From NCBI GenBank assembly GCA_022776305.1, contig JALFIB010000113.1, positions 1-61,625 of the forward strand: a DNA stretch of 61,625 bases, in the 5' to 3' direction. The position numbers were made by a program, and so were the translations under genes. The number at the start of each line of letters is the position of its first letter. The stretch's first letter is position 1. This stretch comes from Lachnospiraceae bacterium. Its GTDB lineage: Bacteria; Bacillota; Clostridia; Lachnospirales; Lachnospiraceae. Under the pieces are notes generated by a model. It ran no database searches, had not been told where the DNA came from, and was given only the letters and a program-made list of their open reading frames with translations. Positions 20,365 through 29,980 of the stretch are shown piece by piece.

Positions 20365-21204
20365 ATGTTGAGAGAAAGAGGATGCCCTATGAATTTTTTA
20401 GATAAGATGGAGCGCAAATATGGCAAGTATGCAATTAAGAACCTTCCGGCCATCATAGTTGCTTTATATGCAGCTGGCTATATTATTTCAGCGTTGATGC
20501 CGGAATTATTGTCTTATTTGACTCTGAGTCCATACTTGATTCTCCACGGACAGGTATGGAGGGTGATTTCCTGGGTTCTAGTCCCGCCGGGAAGCCTTGA
20601 TTTGTTCACCATCATTATGCTGTATTTTTATTTTTCTTTAGGCCGTACCCTTGAATATACCTGGGGGGCTTTCCGGTTTAATGTTTACATTTTTTCCGGA
20701 ATTATTTTTACTGTGATCGGGGCATTTTTACTTTACTTCATGGGCGGAAGCGGATATTTCAGCACATATTATATTAATATGTCTATCTTCCTCGCTTTTG
20801 CCATCACATATCCGGACATGGAAGTGCTTTTGTACTTCCTGATTCCCATCAAAATGAAGTGGATGGGTGTGGTCTATGGGTTCTTTATTGTACTGTCCCT
20901 GATTCAGGGAAGCTGGGCAGACCGTATTTCCATTGTGATGTCTCTTCTGAACTTTTTGATTTTCTTTGTGATGTCACGAAACCTGAAGCGCTACTCTCCG
21001 AAAGAAGTGCATCGGAGAAATGAATTTAAAAGAAGTGTGCAGAAGGTACAGCCTAAGCAGGGCACACGGCATAAATGTGCAGTCTGCGGACGGACTGAAA
21101 AGGATGGAGACCATTTAGAGTTCCGTTATTGCTCAAAATGTGACGGAAATTATGAATACTGTCAGGATCATCTTTTTACACACCAGCATATCAAAGCAAA
21201 GTAA
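20365..21204 (+). CDS. Rhomboid-like membrane protein with C-terminal Cys/His (zinc-binding-like) motif
   Basis: Likely start MNFLDKMERKYG (20389). Polytopic; HGQVWRVISWVLVPPG, YPDMEVLLYFLIPIKMKWM rhomboid hallmarks; C-term CAVCG...CSKCDGNYEYCQDHLFTHQH. Confidence 0.75.
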   Translation: MLRERGCPMNFLDKMERKYGKYAIKNLPAIIVALYAAGYIISALMPELLSYLTLSPYLILHGQVWRVISWVLVPPGSLDLFTIIMLYFYFSLGRTLEYTWGAFRFNVYIFSGIIFTVIGAFLLYFMGGSGYFSTYYINMSIFLAFAITYPDMEVLLYFLIPIKMKWMGVVYGFFIVLSLIQGSWADRISIVMSLLNFLIFFVMSRNLKRYSPKEVHRRNEFKRSVQKVQPKQGTRHKCAVCGRTEKDGDHLEFRYCSKCDGNYEYCQDHLFTHQHIKAK

Positions 21205-21216
21205 GGTAATATTTAA

Positions 21217-23208
21217 ATGAAGGAAAGAAATAAAAAATTACATTTTCAAGGAAGAAAAGCTGCGGTAGCAATCATTGTCACCGCAGCTATGCTTATTATT
21301 ACAGGACTTGCAGTGGCAGGGGAGGGTATGGACGGATGTATGCTTGCCGTTGCAGTGCTCCTTTCTCTGGGAGCCGGTGCCTTTGTGCTCTGGCCGATTT
21401 CTTATGGCATTGTTATATCTGTCATTGTATCTATCCTCATACCCTTCGGAGCATTTACGGCTTTGGAGAATTACACACATGTCCTGACGGATCTGGACAT
21501 ACCGATCATTATTTTAAACCTGTTGTTTTTTTATTTCTTATACGGAACGACTATTTTTTTGTCAGGAAGTGTGAAGATGGGGCTTACTCTGGGCACATTG
21601 GTTCCCATGATTTTTGGGCTGGCAAATTATTACGTAGTGAGCTTTCGTTCTTCCCCTATTGTCCCATGGGATTTCCTTTCCATCGGGACAGCTATGTCTG
21701 TGGCAGACAATTATTCTTTTACACTGACATGGAAAGCTGCTTTCGTAGTGATGAGTTTTTTATGGATGATCTTGATCGCCTCTAAGTCTTCTGTGAGAAT
21801 CAAAAAGAAAAAGATCAGGATCCCGGCTGCTTTTTTATGTGTATTGATGTTATGCATGTATATATCCGGGATTCAAAAAGCAAGTGTACAAAGCTTTTTC
21901 GGTATGGATACTACGCTGTTTACTTTAAACGTCCTGTACCGCAATAATGGAATTGCCGCAGCTTTTTTGGGAAATCTCCGCTTTTTGAATATTGAAGAGC
22001 CTTCAGGTTATTCTTCGGCAAAAGTCGAAGAGATCCAGAAAAAATATGAATCCCTTCCGGAAAGCACAGGTCAGGCAGATGGGCCGGAGATGAAGGATGA
22101 ATCAGAATACCCAAATGTTGTAGTGATCATGGATGAAGCTTTTTCAGATCTTTCCATATGGGGGGATTTTGAGACAAGTGAAGAAGTGATACCCTTCTTT
22201 AAGAGTCTGCAGGAGGAAGCAGTGGGGGGAGAAGTGTACGTTTCCGTAAAGGGAGGCAATACGGCAAATTCTGAATTTGAATTTCTTACGGGGGATACCA
22301 TGGGATTTTTGCCCACCGGCAGTGTGCCGTACCAGCAGTATATCCACGATGAAACACCTTCGCTGGTTTCTTACCTGAAGTCATTAGGTTACAATACCAC
22401 GGCGATCCACCCCTATAATGCTTCCGGATGGGACCGGGATGAGGTATATGATTATTTTGGGTTTGATGAGTTTTTAAGCCTCCGCTCTTTTGACGATCCG
22501 GAAAAAATGAGAGGTTATGTCAGTGACAATGCAGCCTTCGACAAGATTATGGAACAATTTGAAAACAAAGCAGATGGAGAGAAGAACTTTATTTTTGAAG
22601 TCACGATGCAGAACCATGGAGGATACAGCAAAGCCAGCCCTGATTTTTATTCCTATATAAAGATTGAAGGTGTTGGATCAAAGACAACCAGTGTCCTTGC
22701 CACAGAAAAATATTTGACGCTGATGAATGAGACAGATAAAGCACTGGAAAGATTGATCAATTATTTTGAAGAGCTGGACGAGCCTGTGGTTGTCCTCATG
22801 TTTGGCGACCATCAGCCTTCAGATTATATCACCAATGTGGTACAGCGGATCTGCGGAGTGAATAGTGATGAGACTCTTGATTATGAACAGCAGGGATACC
22901 GCGTTCCTTTTATGATATGGAGTAATTACGGCCTTGAGCACCAATATTACGATGGGATCAGTGTAAATTATTTAGGAGGGATCCTGTTAGAGCATTCCGG
23001 CATCCCGCTCACCGGGTATCAGTCTTTTTTAAAGGATCTGATGGAGACGCTGCCAGTCGTAAATGGGAATGTATATCGGGACAGTGAGGGAACATTTTAC
23101 ACGTATTCCAGTGATAAATATTCAGAATTGTTGAATGAATATAAAATTTTGCAGTATAATCATCTTGTAGATAAAAAGAATAGGGATAATACGTTTTTTG
23201 GCGGATGA
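21217..23208 (+). CDS. LTA synthase family sulfatase-fold membrane protein
   Basis: N-terminal TM segments then PNVVVIMDEAFSDLSIWG, VKGGNTANSEFEFLTG, TMQNHGGY, LMFGDHQPS. Confidence 0.93.
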   Translation: MKERNKKLHFQGRKAAVAIIVTAAMLIITGLAVAGEGMDGCMLAVAVLLSLGAGAFVLWPISYGIVISVIVSILIPFGAFTALENYTHVLTDLDIPIIILNLLFFYFLYGTTIFLSGSVKMGLTLGTLVPMIFGLANYYVVSFRSSPIVPWDFLSIGTAMSVADNYSFTLTWKAAFVVMSFLWMILIASKSSVRIKKKKIRIPAAFLCVLMLCMYISGIQKASVQSFFGMDTTLFTLNVLYRNNGIAAAFLGNLRFLNIEEPSGYSSAKVEEIQKKYESLPESTGQADGPEMKDESEYPNVVVIMDEAFSDLSIWGDFETSEEVIPFFKSLQEEAVGGEVYVSVKGGNTANSEFEFLTGDTMGFLPTGSVPYQQYIHDETPSLVSYLKSLGYNTTAIHPYNASGWDRDEVYDYFGFDEFLSLRSFDDPEKMRGYVSDNAAFDKIMEQFENKADGEKNFIFEVTMQNHGGYSKASPDFYSYIKIEGVGSKTTSVLATEKYLTLMNETDKALERLINYFEELDEPVVVLMFGDHQPSDYITNVVQRICGVNSDETLDYEQQGYRVPFMIWSNYGLEHQYYDGISVNYLGGILLEHSGIPLTGYQSFLKDLMETLPVVNGNVYRDSEGTFYTYSSDKYSELLNEYKILQYNHLVDKKNRDNTFFGG

Positions 23209-23211
23209 GTA

Positions 23212-23241
23212 TTGACAAGTTGATTTGCCAAAGAGTATATT
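23212..23241 (+). promoter_or_regulatory. Predicted sigma-A promoter
   Basis: TTGACA-18 nt-TATATT just after the LtaS-like stop codon. Confidence 0.55.
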
Positions 23242-23297
23242 AATACAAAAATGAAAGGCCTGAGTGAGAAGACCGGGTTGATGAGGAGTGTACCATT

Positions 23298-24566
23298 ATG
23301 AAAAAACCGTTTGTGTCAAAAGAAAAGCTTGAGGAGATCGTACAGCAGTTTCCTACCCCTTTTCACCTGTATGATGAAAAAGGGATCCGTGAAAATGTAA
23401 AAGAACTTTATGATGCATTTTCATGGAATAAAGGATATAAAGAATTTTTTGCAGTAAAAGCAACACCAAATCCGTTTTTGATCAATATCCTCCATGAGTA
23501 TGGATGTGGTACGGATTGCTCATCCATGACAGAGCTGATGCTGTCTGAGGTACTGGGGATCAAAGGCCACGACGTTATGTTTTCTTCCAATGATACTCCG
23601 GTGGATGAGTTTAAAAAAGCTGCGGAGATTGGCGGTATCATTAATTTAGATGATATAACACATATTGAAAAAGTGGAACAGGCAGTGGGACAGCTCCCAA
23701 AGACTATGTCCTGCCGTTATAATCCGGGCGGACTGTTTAAGATCAGTAATGACATCATGGATAATCCCGGGGATGCAAAATATGGTATGACTACAGAGCA
23801 GATTGAAGAGGCATTCCGCATTATGAAGTCAAAGGGTGTGGAAGAGTTCGGTATCCATGCGTTCCTTGCAAGCAATACGGTGACAAATGATTACTATCCG
23901 ATGCTGGCTAAGGTATTGTTTGAGCTTGCGGTATCTCTCCATGAAAAAACAGGTGCGAAGATTAAATTTATCAACCTCTCCGGCGGAATCGGTATTCCTT
24001 ACCGTCCGGATCAAGAAAAAAATGATATCCGCAAGATTGCTGCTGGTGTAAAACGGGTATATGACGAAGTGCTGGTTCCTGCAGGCATGGGAGACGTTGC
24101 TTTGTATACAGAGCTGGGACGTTACATGCTTGGACCTTATGGATGCCTTGTGACCCGTGCCATCAATGAGAAGCATACACATAAAGAATACATCGGTGTT
24201 GATGCCTGTGCAGTAAACCTTATGCGCCCGGCCATGTATGGTGCATACCATCACATTACGGTTATGGGCAAAGAGAATGAGCCTTGTGACCATGTGTACG
24301 ATGTGACAGGTTCCCTCTGTGAAAACAACGATAAGTTTGCCATTGACCGTCACCTGCCGAAAATTGATATGGGAGATCTTCTTGTTATCCATGATACAGG
24401 AGCCCATGGGTACTCTATGGGATATAATTACAATGGAAAGCTTCGTTCAGCAGAGATCCTTTTGAAAGAAGACGGCACAGCGCAGATGATCCGCCGTGCG
24501 GAGACTCCGAAGGATTATTTTGCAACCTATGATTTCTGTGATATTTTAAAGGATATGAAATATTAA
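23298..24566 (+). CDS. lysA: Diaminopimelate decarboxylase family protein
   Basis: 422 aa PLP fold III decarboxylase; FPTPFHLYDEKGIRENV, FFAVKATPNP, GCGTDCSSMTEL, NLSGGIGIPYRPDQ, GAHGYSMGYNYNGKLR. Confidence 0.85.
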   Translation: MKKPFVSKEKLEEIVQQFPTPFHLYDEKGIRENVKELYDAFSWNKGYKEFFAVKATPNPFLINILHEYGCGTDCSSMTELMLSEVLGIKGHDVMFSSNDTPVDEFKKAAEIGGIINLDDITHIEKVEQAVGQLPKTMSCRYNPGGLFKISNDIMDNPGDAKYGMTTEQIEEAFRIMKSKGVEEFGIHAFLASNTVTNDYYPMLAKVLFELAVSLHEKTGAKIKFINLSGGIGIPYRPDQEKNDIRKIAAGVKRVYDEVLVPAGMGDVALYTELGRYMLGPYGCLVTRAINEKHTHKEYIGVDACAVNLMRPAMYGAYHHITVMGKENEPCDHVYDVTGSLCENNDKFAIDRHLPKIDMGDLLVIHDTGAHGYSMGYNYNGKLRSAEILLKEDGTAQMIRRAETPKDYFATYDFCDILKDMKY

Positions 24567-24629
24567 AAATAGCTTGCAATTCAATTTGAAATGTGATACT
24601 ATAATCGACGTGCTGATAAAGCATGTCAT

Positions 24630-24711
24630 GCCGCTGTGGCGGAATTGGCAGACGCACTTGACTCAAAATCAAGCGGGTAACACCGTGCCGGTTCGAGTCC
24701 GGCCAGCGGCA
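24630..24711 (+). tRNA. tRNA-Leu (anticodon CAA)
   Basis: GCCGCTG/CAGCGGC acceptor, anticodon stem cttga-ctCAAaa-tcaag, TPsiC GGTTCGAGTCC, long variable region; CCA not encoded. Confidence 0.95.
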
Positions 24712-24719
24712 GATCAAAA

Positions 24720-24752
24720 ATCCTGAAGCATTTGCTTCAGGATTTTTTTACG
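24720..24752 (+). terminator. Intrinsic terminator after tRNA-Leu
   Basis: TCCTGAAGCatttGCTTCAGGATTTTTTT. Confidence 0.9.
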
Positions 24753-24817
24753 GGGAAATTTCAATATCTATAACGGAAAAATCATAGCGATGAGGAAAAG
24801 AACATGACTGTGGAAAC

Positions 24818-24867
24818 GCCGGCTTGATGGGAGTATATTCGTGCCAGCTTGCTGGGAGGATATTCAT
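24818..24867. repeat. 25-bp imperfect tandem direct repeat (2 copies)
   Basis: GCCGGCTTGATGGGAGTATATTCGT / GCCAGCTTGCTGGGAGGATATTCAT, 21/25 identical by eye. Confidence 0.8.
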
Positions 24868-24895
24868 TGACAATGGGAAGAACAAATTGTACAAT
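24867..24895 (+). promoter_or_regulatory. Predicted sigma-A promoter
   Basis: TTGACA-17 nt-TACAAT immediately downstream of the tandem repeat. Confidence 0.6.
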
Positions 24896-24931
24896 TATTC
24901 TCAAACAAAAAGCCTGGTCATTGGAGGTCTG

Positions 24932-25459
24932 ATGGACATGAATTGTATGGAAGCGAGAAGAATGGTAACTCCTTTCATAAAAAAAGAGCTGTCGGATAAA
25001 GAAGCTGAACAATTTTTAAAACATATCGAGCACTGCAGCGACTGCATGGATGAATTGGATATATATTTCACAGTATATAAAGCCCTTGACACGCTGGATT
25101 CCGGTAACCATACAGAGTATGATTTTCGGAAATTGCTCCACGAGGAGATACGATCTGTGAAACGGGGAATACTGAGAAGAAAAGTGTTTCATATCATGCA
25201 GGGAACACTGCTTGTCTTTGTTGAGATCCTTTTATTGTTAAGTGTTTATACTACTTTTGAGGTCCAAAAAGTGCAGATGGAACAGAGTACCTTCCATAAA
25301 GCGATCCATAGCCTGCATGCCGGAGATGGGCTTCATTTTCGTGCAATAGAGGAGAAGGAAGAAGCTGAAAAGACCTTAGAATTGCAGCAAACCCCAGAGA
25401 CTGGGATGACAGAGACATCAGAGATGACAGAGACTGAAGAAATGGCAGAAAACAAGTAG
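24932..25459 (+). CDS. zf-HC2 (anti-sigma-like) zinc-finger single-TM protein with Thr/Glu-rich tail
   Basis: MDMNCMEARRMVTPFIKKELSDKEAEQFLKHIEHCSDCMDEL then TM LLVFVEILLLLSVYTTF; ORF track start 24824 is upstream of the promoter. Confidence 0.8.
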   Translation: MDMNCMEARRMVTPFIKKELSDKEAEQFLKHIEHCSDCMDELDIYFTVYKALDTLDSGNHTEYDFRKLLHEEIRSVKRGILRRKVFHIMQGTLLVFVEILLLLSVYTTFEVQKVQMEQSTFHKAIHSLHAGDGLHFRAIEEKEEAEKTLELQQTPETGMTETSEMTETEEMAENK

Positions 25460-25580
25460 ATTACAAAGGCCACGTAGATGACAGAAAACAAAGAAATTGT
25501 AAAGAGCACGGTGACGATAGATGCCACAAAGGCTATAAAAACCACAGAATCGACGAAAAAATAAGATGCAGGGGTGCAGT

Positions 25581-28226
25581 ATGGCAGAAAAAGAAAAAAT
25601 TGTTTTGATTGATGGACATAGTATTTTGAACCGGGCATTTTATGGCCTTCCTGTCCTGACCAACAGTGAGGGGCTCCATACAAATGCAGTATATGGATTT
25701 TTAAATATTTTTTTCAAAGTATTGGAAACGGAACATGCATCTTACGGTGCGGTAGCCTTTGACCTAAAAGCGCCCACCTTCCGGCATAAGATGTATGAAG
25801 GATATAAAGGGACACGAAAGCCCATGCCGGAAGAACTGCGGGAGCAGGTGCCCCTTATGAAAGAAATGCTTCAGGCGATGGGTGTGCCAGTCATGCAGCT
25901 TGAAGGGTATGAAGCGGATGATATTTTGGGAACGGTTTCATCTCAGATGGAAAAAAAAGGCTTTGAAGTCTGTATTGTATCCGGGGACAGGGACTTACTG
26001 CAGCTTGCAAGAAAGGATGTCAGGATCCTTATACCGAAGACAAAGGCTACAGGTACTGAGATAGAAGAGTATTATGAGAAGGACGTTTTGGAAAAATACC
26101 AGGTAACTCCCATCCAGTTCATTGATGTGAAAGCATTGATGGGAGATGCTTCTGACAATATTCCCGGAGTTCCGGGAATCGGCGAAAAAACAGCTACAAA
26201 ATTGATTGCACAGTATGGTTCCATTGAAGAGGCGTATGCTCATGTGGACGAGATCAGACCTGCAAAGGCAAGGGAAGCCTTGCGCGACCACTATGATATG
26301 GCACAGATGAGCAAGGTGCTTGCAACCATTGATCTGGAAGCTCCTTTTACACTTGATGAACAGCGGGCACAGCTGGATCATTTGTATACAAAAGAAGCCC
26401 TTGAACTGTGCAGGAAACTTGAGTTTAAAAATTTGTTGGGTCGTTTCCAGACTGAGGAGGAAGCACCTTCAAAAGAGGAGAATTTCCGTTGCATCAGTGA
26501 TTTTTCTGAAGCCGAATCCCTTTTTGGAAGTGCAGCCGGAAAACAAGCAGCTTTTTTCATCGTACAGGAAAAGAGTAGCTTTTTAGGTGCTGCCCTGTGC
26601 TTGTCGGCGGATGAATCTTATTTTATCCCGGCGGAAGGTTTCTTAACGAGAGAATATCTTTGCCAAAAAATTTCCGACCTGACAATTCAGGCCGATAGGG
26701 TCATTACACTCCATTTAAAAGAACAGCTGCCTTCGCTGTCTATACTGCCGGAGAACAGGGGAAAGCTGTTTGATGAAGCCATTGCAGCCTATCTGCTGAA
26801 TCCCTTAAAAGACAGTTATGAGCCGGAAGACATTGCGCGTGAGCATCTGGACTGCCTGATTCCTTCACGAAATGAATTGTTCGGAAAAGACATGCTGGCA
26901 AAAGTGTGGGAAGAGAAAAAGGATGCATTTATCCATTATATATGTAGGGCGGTTAAAGTATTGTATGAAGCCTGCCCTGTTTTAGACCAGCGTCTCACGG
27001 ATGCAGGGATGAAACAATTATTTGATGAGGTAGAGATGCCGTTGGTGTACACTCTTTCTGATATGGAAAGAGAAGGTATCCGGGTCAAAGCCGAAGAACT
27101 GAAAGCTTACGGCAGCCAGCTGGAAGGCCGTATTGAAGAATTGGAGCAGATGATCTATGAAGCTGCAGGGGAGAAATTTAATATTAATTCACCCAAGCAG
27201 CTGGGTGTGGTATTGTTTGAAAAGCTGCAGCTGCCCCATGGCAAGAAGACAAAGACAGGATATTCTACAGCGGCGGAAGTGCTGGAAAAGCTTGCACCGG
27301 AATTTCCTATTGTCTCGGAAATTTTAGAGTATAGGCAGATGACAAAACTGAAATCTACCTATGCAGATGGGCTTGCAAACTTTATTTCATCTGATGGAAG
27401 GATCCATGGAAAATTCCATCAGACGATCACAGCTACAGGCCGTATCAGCAGTACCGATCCAAATCTGCAGAATATACCTATTCGTATGGAACTTGGGCGG
27501 CTGATCCGGAAGGTATTCGTTCCGGATGAAGGATTCGTATTTTTAGATGCGGATTATTCCCAGATCGAGCTGCGTGTTCTGGCACATTTATCGGATGATG
27601 AAAAGCTGATCGAGGCTTATCGTAATGCACAGGATATCCATACGATCACTGCTTCACAGGTGTTCCATGTAGCACCGGAGGAAGTGACGCCTCTTTTGCG
27701 CCGAAATGCTAAGGCAGTCAATTTCGGGATTGTCTATGGAATCAGTTCCTTTGGATTAAGCCAGGACCTGAGTATTACAAGAAAAGAAGCGCAGGAGTAT
27801 ATTGAGCAGTATTTTAAGACTTATCCCGGCATTAAGAGGTTCTTGGATCAAGCAGTGGAAGAAGCAAAAGAAAAAGGGTTTGTGACAACCATGTTTGGAA
27901 GAAGGCGTCCTGTGCCGGAATTGAAATCTTCAAATTTTATGCAGCGTTCTTTCGGTGAGCGTGTGGCTATGAATGCGCCTATTCAGGGAACTGCGGCGGA
28001 TATTATCAAAATTGCCATGAACCGTGTCAATGAATGGCTTAGATCCCGCCATATGAAGTCCAGGCTGATTCTCCAAGTCCATGATGAGCTTCTTGTGGAG
28101 ACGGCAGTAGATGAATTGGAAGAGGTGCGCGAGATGATGGTGCGGGAAATGCAGAATGCAGCTGAACTGAAAGTGCGCCTTGAAGTGGATATCCACGATG
28201 GAAAAAATTGGTATGAGGCAAAATAA
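25581..28226 (+). CDS. polA: DNA polymerase I
   Basis: MAEKEKIVLIDGHSILNRAFYGLP, GDRDLLQL, SDNIPGVPGIGEKTA, DADYSQIELRVLAHLS, RRNAKAVNFGIVYGIS, QVHDELLVE. Confidence 0.97.
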   Translation: MAEKEKIVLIDGHSILNRAFYGLPVLTNSEGLHTNAVYGFLNIFFKVLETEHASYGAVAFDLKAPTFRHKMYEGYKGTRKPMPEELREQVPLMKEMLQAMGVPVMQLEGYEADDILGTVSSQMEKKGFEVCIVSGDRDLLQLARKDVRILIPKTKATGTEIEEYYEKDVLEKYQVTPIQFIDVKALMGDASDNIPGVPGIGEKTATKLIAQYGSIEEAYAHVDEIRPAKAREALRDHYDMAQMSKVLATIDLEAPFTLDEQRAQLDHLYTKEALELCRKLEFKNLLGRFQTEEEAPSKEENFRCISDFSEAESLFGSAAGKQAAFFIVQEKSSFLGAALCLSADESYFIPAEGFLTREYLCQKISDLTIQADRVITLHLKEQLPSLSILPENRGKLFDEAIAAYLLNPLKDSYEPEDIAREHLDCLIPSRNELFGKDMLAKVWEEKKDAFIHYICRAVKVLYEACPVLDQRLTDAGMKQLFDEVEMPLVYTLSDMEREGIRVKAEELKAYGSQLEGRIEELEQMIYEAAGEKFNINSPKQLGVVLFEKLQLPHGKKTKTGYSTAAEVLEKLAPEFPIVSEILEYRQMTKLKSTYADGLANFISSDGRIHGKFHQTITATGRISSTDPNLQNIPIRMELGRLIRKVFVPDEGFVFLDADYSQIELRVLAHLSDDEKLIEAYRNAQDIHTITASQVFHVAPEEVTPLLRRNAKAVNFGIVYGISSFGLSQDLSITRKEAQEYIEQYFKTYPGIKRFLDQAVEEAKEKGFVTTMFGRRRPVPELKSSNFMQRSFGERVAMNAPIQGTAADIIKIAMNRVNEWLRSRHMKSRLILQVHDELLVETAVDELEEVREMMVREMQNAAELKVRLEVDIHDGKNWYEAK

Positions 28227-28299
28227 AAGCTTATTCGGTTGAAAAAGGTTGGAATGGCCTGAACAAAAGAAGAAAAACAGGTATTTAAGGGAATATGAC

Positions 28300-28905
28300 A
28301 TGAAAATTCTTGGGATCACCGGCGGGGTAGGCGCCGGCAAAAGCACTATATTAAGTTATCTGGAAAGGCAGTATAAAGCACGTGTGATACAGGCGGATGA
28401 GGTGGGAAAACAACTCCAGCAGCCGGGAGAAGGATGTTACAATCAGATTGTAGAATCATTCGGAGGAGAAATCCTATGGCCGGACGGATCCATCTGCCGC
28501 GAAAAACTTGCTGCAGAAGTTTTTTCCAATGAAGAAAAGCTTTCCCTCCTAAACAAGATCGTACATCCTGCAGTAAAGGCATACATTGTCTCAGAGATAG
28601 AAAAAGAAAGGGGACGAGGAATAGTCCCCTTTTTTGTCATAGAAGCGGCATTACTGATTGAAGACAGGTACGATCTGGTCTGCGATGAGATATGGTATAT
28701 CCATACGGATGCCAAGGTGCGAGCACGGCGTCTCGCCTCAAGCAGAGGTTACAGCAACGAGAAAACAAAAAAGATCATGGGAAATCAGCTGGATGAGTCG
28801 GAATATCGCGCAAAATGTAATTTTGTCATTGACAACAGCAGTGATTTTGTGGAAAATACCTATGAACAAATAGATAAAGGATTGAGAGAGCATGGATTTT
28901 TGTAG
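28300..28905 (+). CDS. coaE: Dephospho-CoA kinase
   Basis: MKILGITGGVGAGKSTILSYLE, ADEVGKQL, IEAALLIED; likely start ATG 28300. Confidence 0.95.
   Translation: MKILGITGGVGAGKSTILSYLERQYKARVIQADEVGKQLQQPGEGCYNQIVESFGGEILWPDGSICREKLAAEVFSNEEKLSLLNKIVHPAVKAYIVSEIEKERGRGIVPFFVIEAALLIEDRYDLVCDEIWYIHTDAKVRARRLASSRGYSNEKTKKIMGNQLDESEYRAKCNFVIDNSSDFVENTYEQIDKGLREHGFL
28608..28635 (+). terminator. Intragenic terminator-like hairpin within coaE
   Basis: AAGGGGAC-gaggaata-GTCCCCTT followed by T run. Confidence 0.45.
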
Positions 28906-29689
28906 TATTGCCAGCGGAAGCAGCGGAAACTGCATCTTTGCAGGTACGGATCACACAGGTATTTTGATCGATGCGGGGATCAGCGGGAAAAAAGTGGTGG
29001 CAGGGCTGCATTCTATTGAGCATAAACCGGAGGAACTGGATGGGATCTTGATCACCCATGAGCATTCGGACCATATCAAAGGTCTTGGTGTCCTCGCAAG
29101 GAAGTATGGGATCCCGATCTACTGCTCCAAAGGAACGAAGCGTGCGATGCTGGGACAGAAGATGCTTGGAAAGGTGGATGAATCCTTGTTTCAGGAGATC
29201 GTACCTGACGAAGGATTTTCTGTGGGAGATATGGAGATACTTCCTTTTCGCGTTTCCCACGATGCAGCTGAGCCGGTGGCATATCGGCTGGCATCTGGTA
29301 AAAAATCAGTGGCTGTAGCCACAGACTTGGGATACTATGATGATTATATCGTAGACCACCTGAAACATCTGGATGCGGTGCTGATTGAGTCGAACCATGA
29401 TGTAAATATGCTTCAGGTAGGGATCTATCCTTATTATTTAAAACAAAGGATCTTAGGACAGAAAGGGCATCTTTCCAATGATAATGCAGGCAGGCTGTTA
29501 GGAGAGATCCTGCATGATGATATGAAGGCAGTCATGCTGGGACACTTAAGTAAAGAAAACAATTACGAAGCACTTGCACTTGCCACGGTCTGTGCTGAGA
29601 TCACCATGGGGGACAATCCATATAAAGCAGAAGATTTCCCTATACAGATCGCAAAGAGGGACGAGCCGTCGCAATTGATAGCAGTATAG
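28892..29689 (+). CDS. MBL-fold metallo-hydrolase (YycJ/WalJ-like)
   Basis: MDFCSIASGSSGNCIFAGTDHTGILIDAGISGKKV, ILITHEHSDHIKGLGVLARKY, ESNHDVNML. Confidence 0.92.
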   Translation: MDFCSIASGSSGNCIFAGTDHTGILIDAGISGKKVVAGLHSIEHKPEELDGILITHEHSDHIKGLGVLARKYGIPIYCSKGTKRAMLGQKMLGKVDESLFQEIVPDEGFSVGDMEILPFRVSHDAAEPVAYRLASGKKSVAVATDLGYYDDYIVDHLKHLDAVLIESNHDVNMLQVGIYPYYLKQRILGQKGHLSNDNAGRLLGEILHDDMKAVMLGHLSKENNYEALALATVCAEITMGDNPYKAEDFPIQIAKRDEPSQLIAV

Positions 29690-29707
29690 CTGAAAGGATG
29701 AGAGATT

Positions 29708-29980
29708 ATGAAAAAGACGATTATTACAGTAGTTGGAAAAGACACCGTTGGTATCATTGCAAAAGTATGTACATATCTTGCGGAAAACAATGTGAACATT
29801 TTAGATATTTCACAGACCATTGTACAAGGATTTTTTAATATGATGATGGTGGCAGACGCGACACAGTCACCCAAAAGCGGCGTCCAGATTGCTGAGGAAC
29901 TTGAAGCTGTGGGAAAAGAGATCGGTGTAGTGATCCGCTGCCAGCATGAAGATATTTTTAATATGATGCATCGTATTTAA
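29708..29980 (+). CDS. ACT domain protein (UPF0237)
   Basis: 90 aa; MKKTIITVVGKDTVGIIAKVCTYLAENNVNILDISQTIVQGFFNMMMV; paired with UPF0210 gene. Confidence 0.93.
   Translation: MKKTIITVVGKDTVGIIAKVCTYLAENNVNILDISQTIVQGFFNMMMVADATQSPKSGVQIAEELEAVGKEIGVVIRCQHEDIFNMMHRI

Noticed and set aside
25900-28226. polA 3'-5' exonuclease domain lacks obvious catalytic acidic motif
   Set aside because: Loss of proofreading motifs is common in Firmicute Pol I, so not notable
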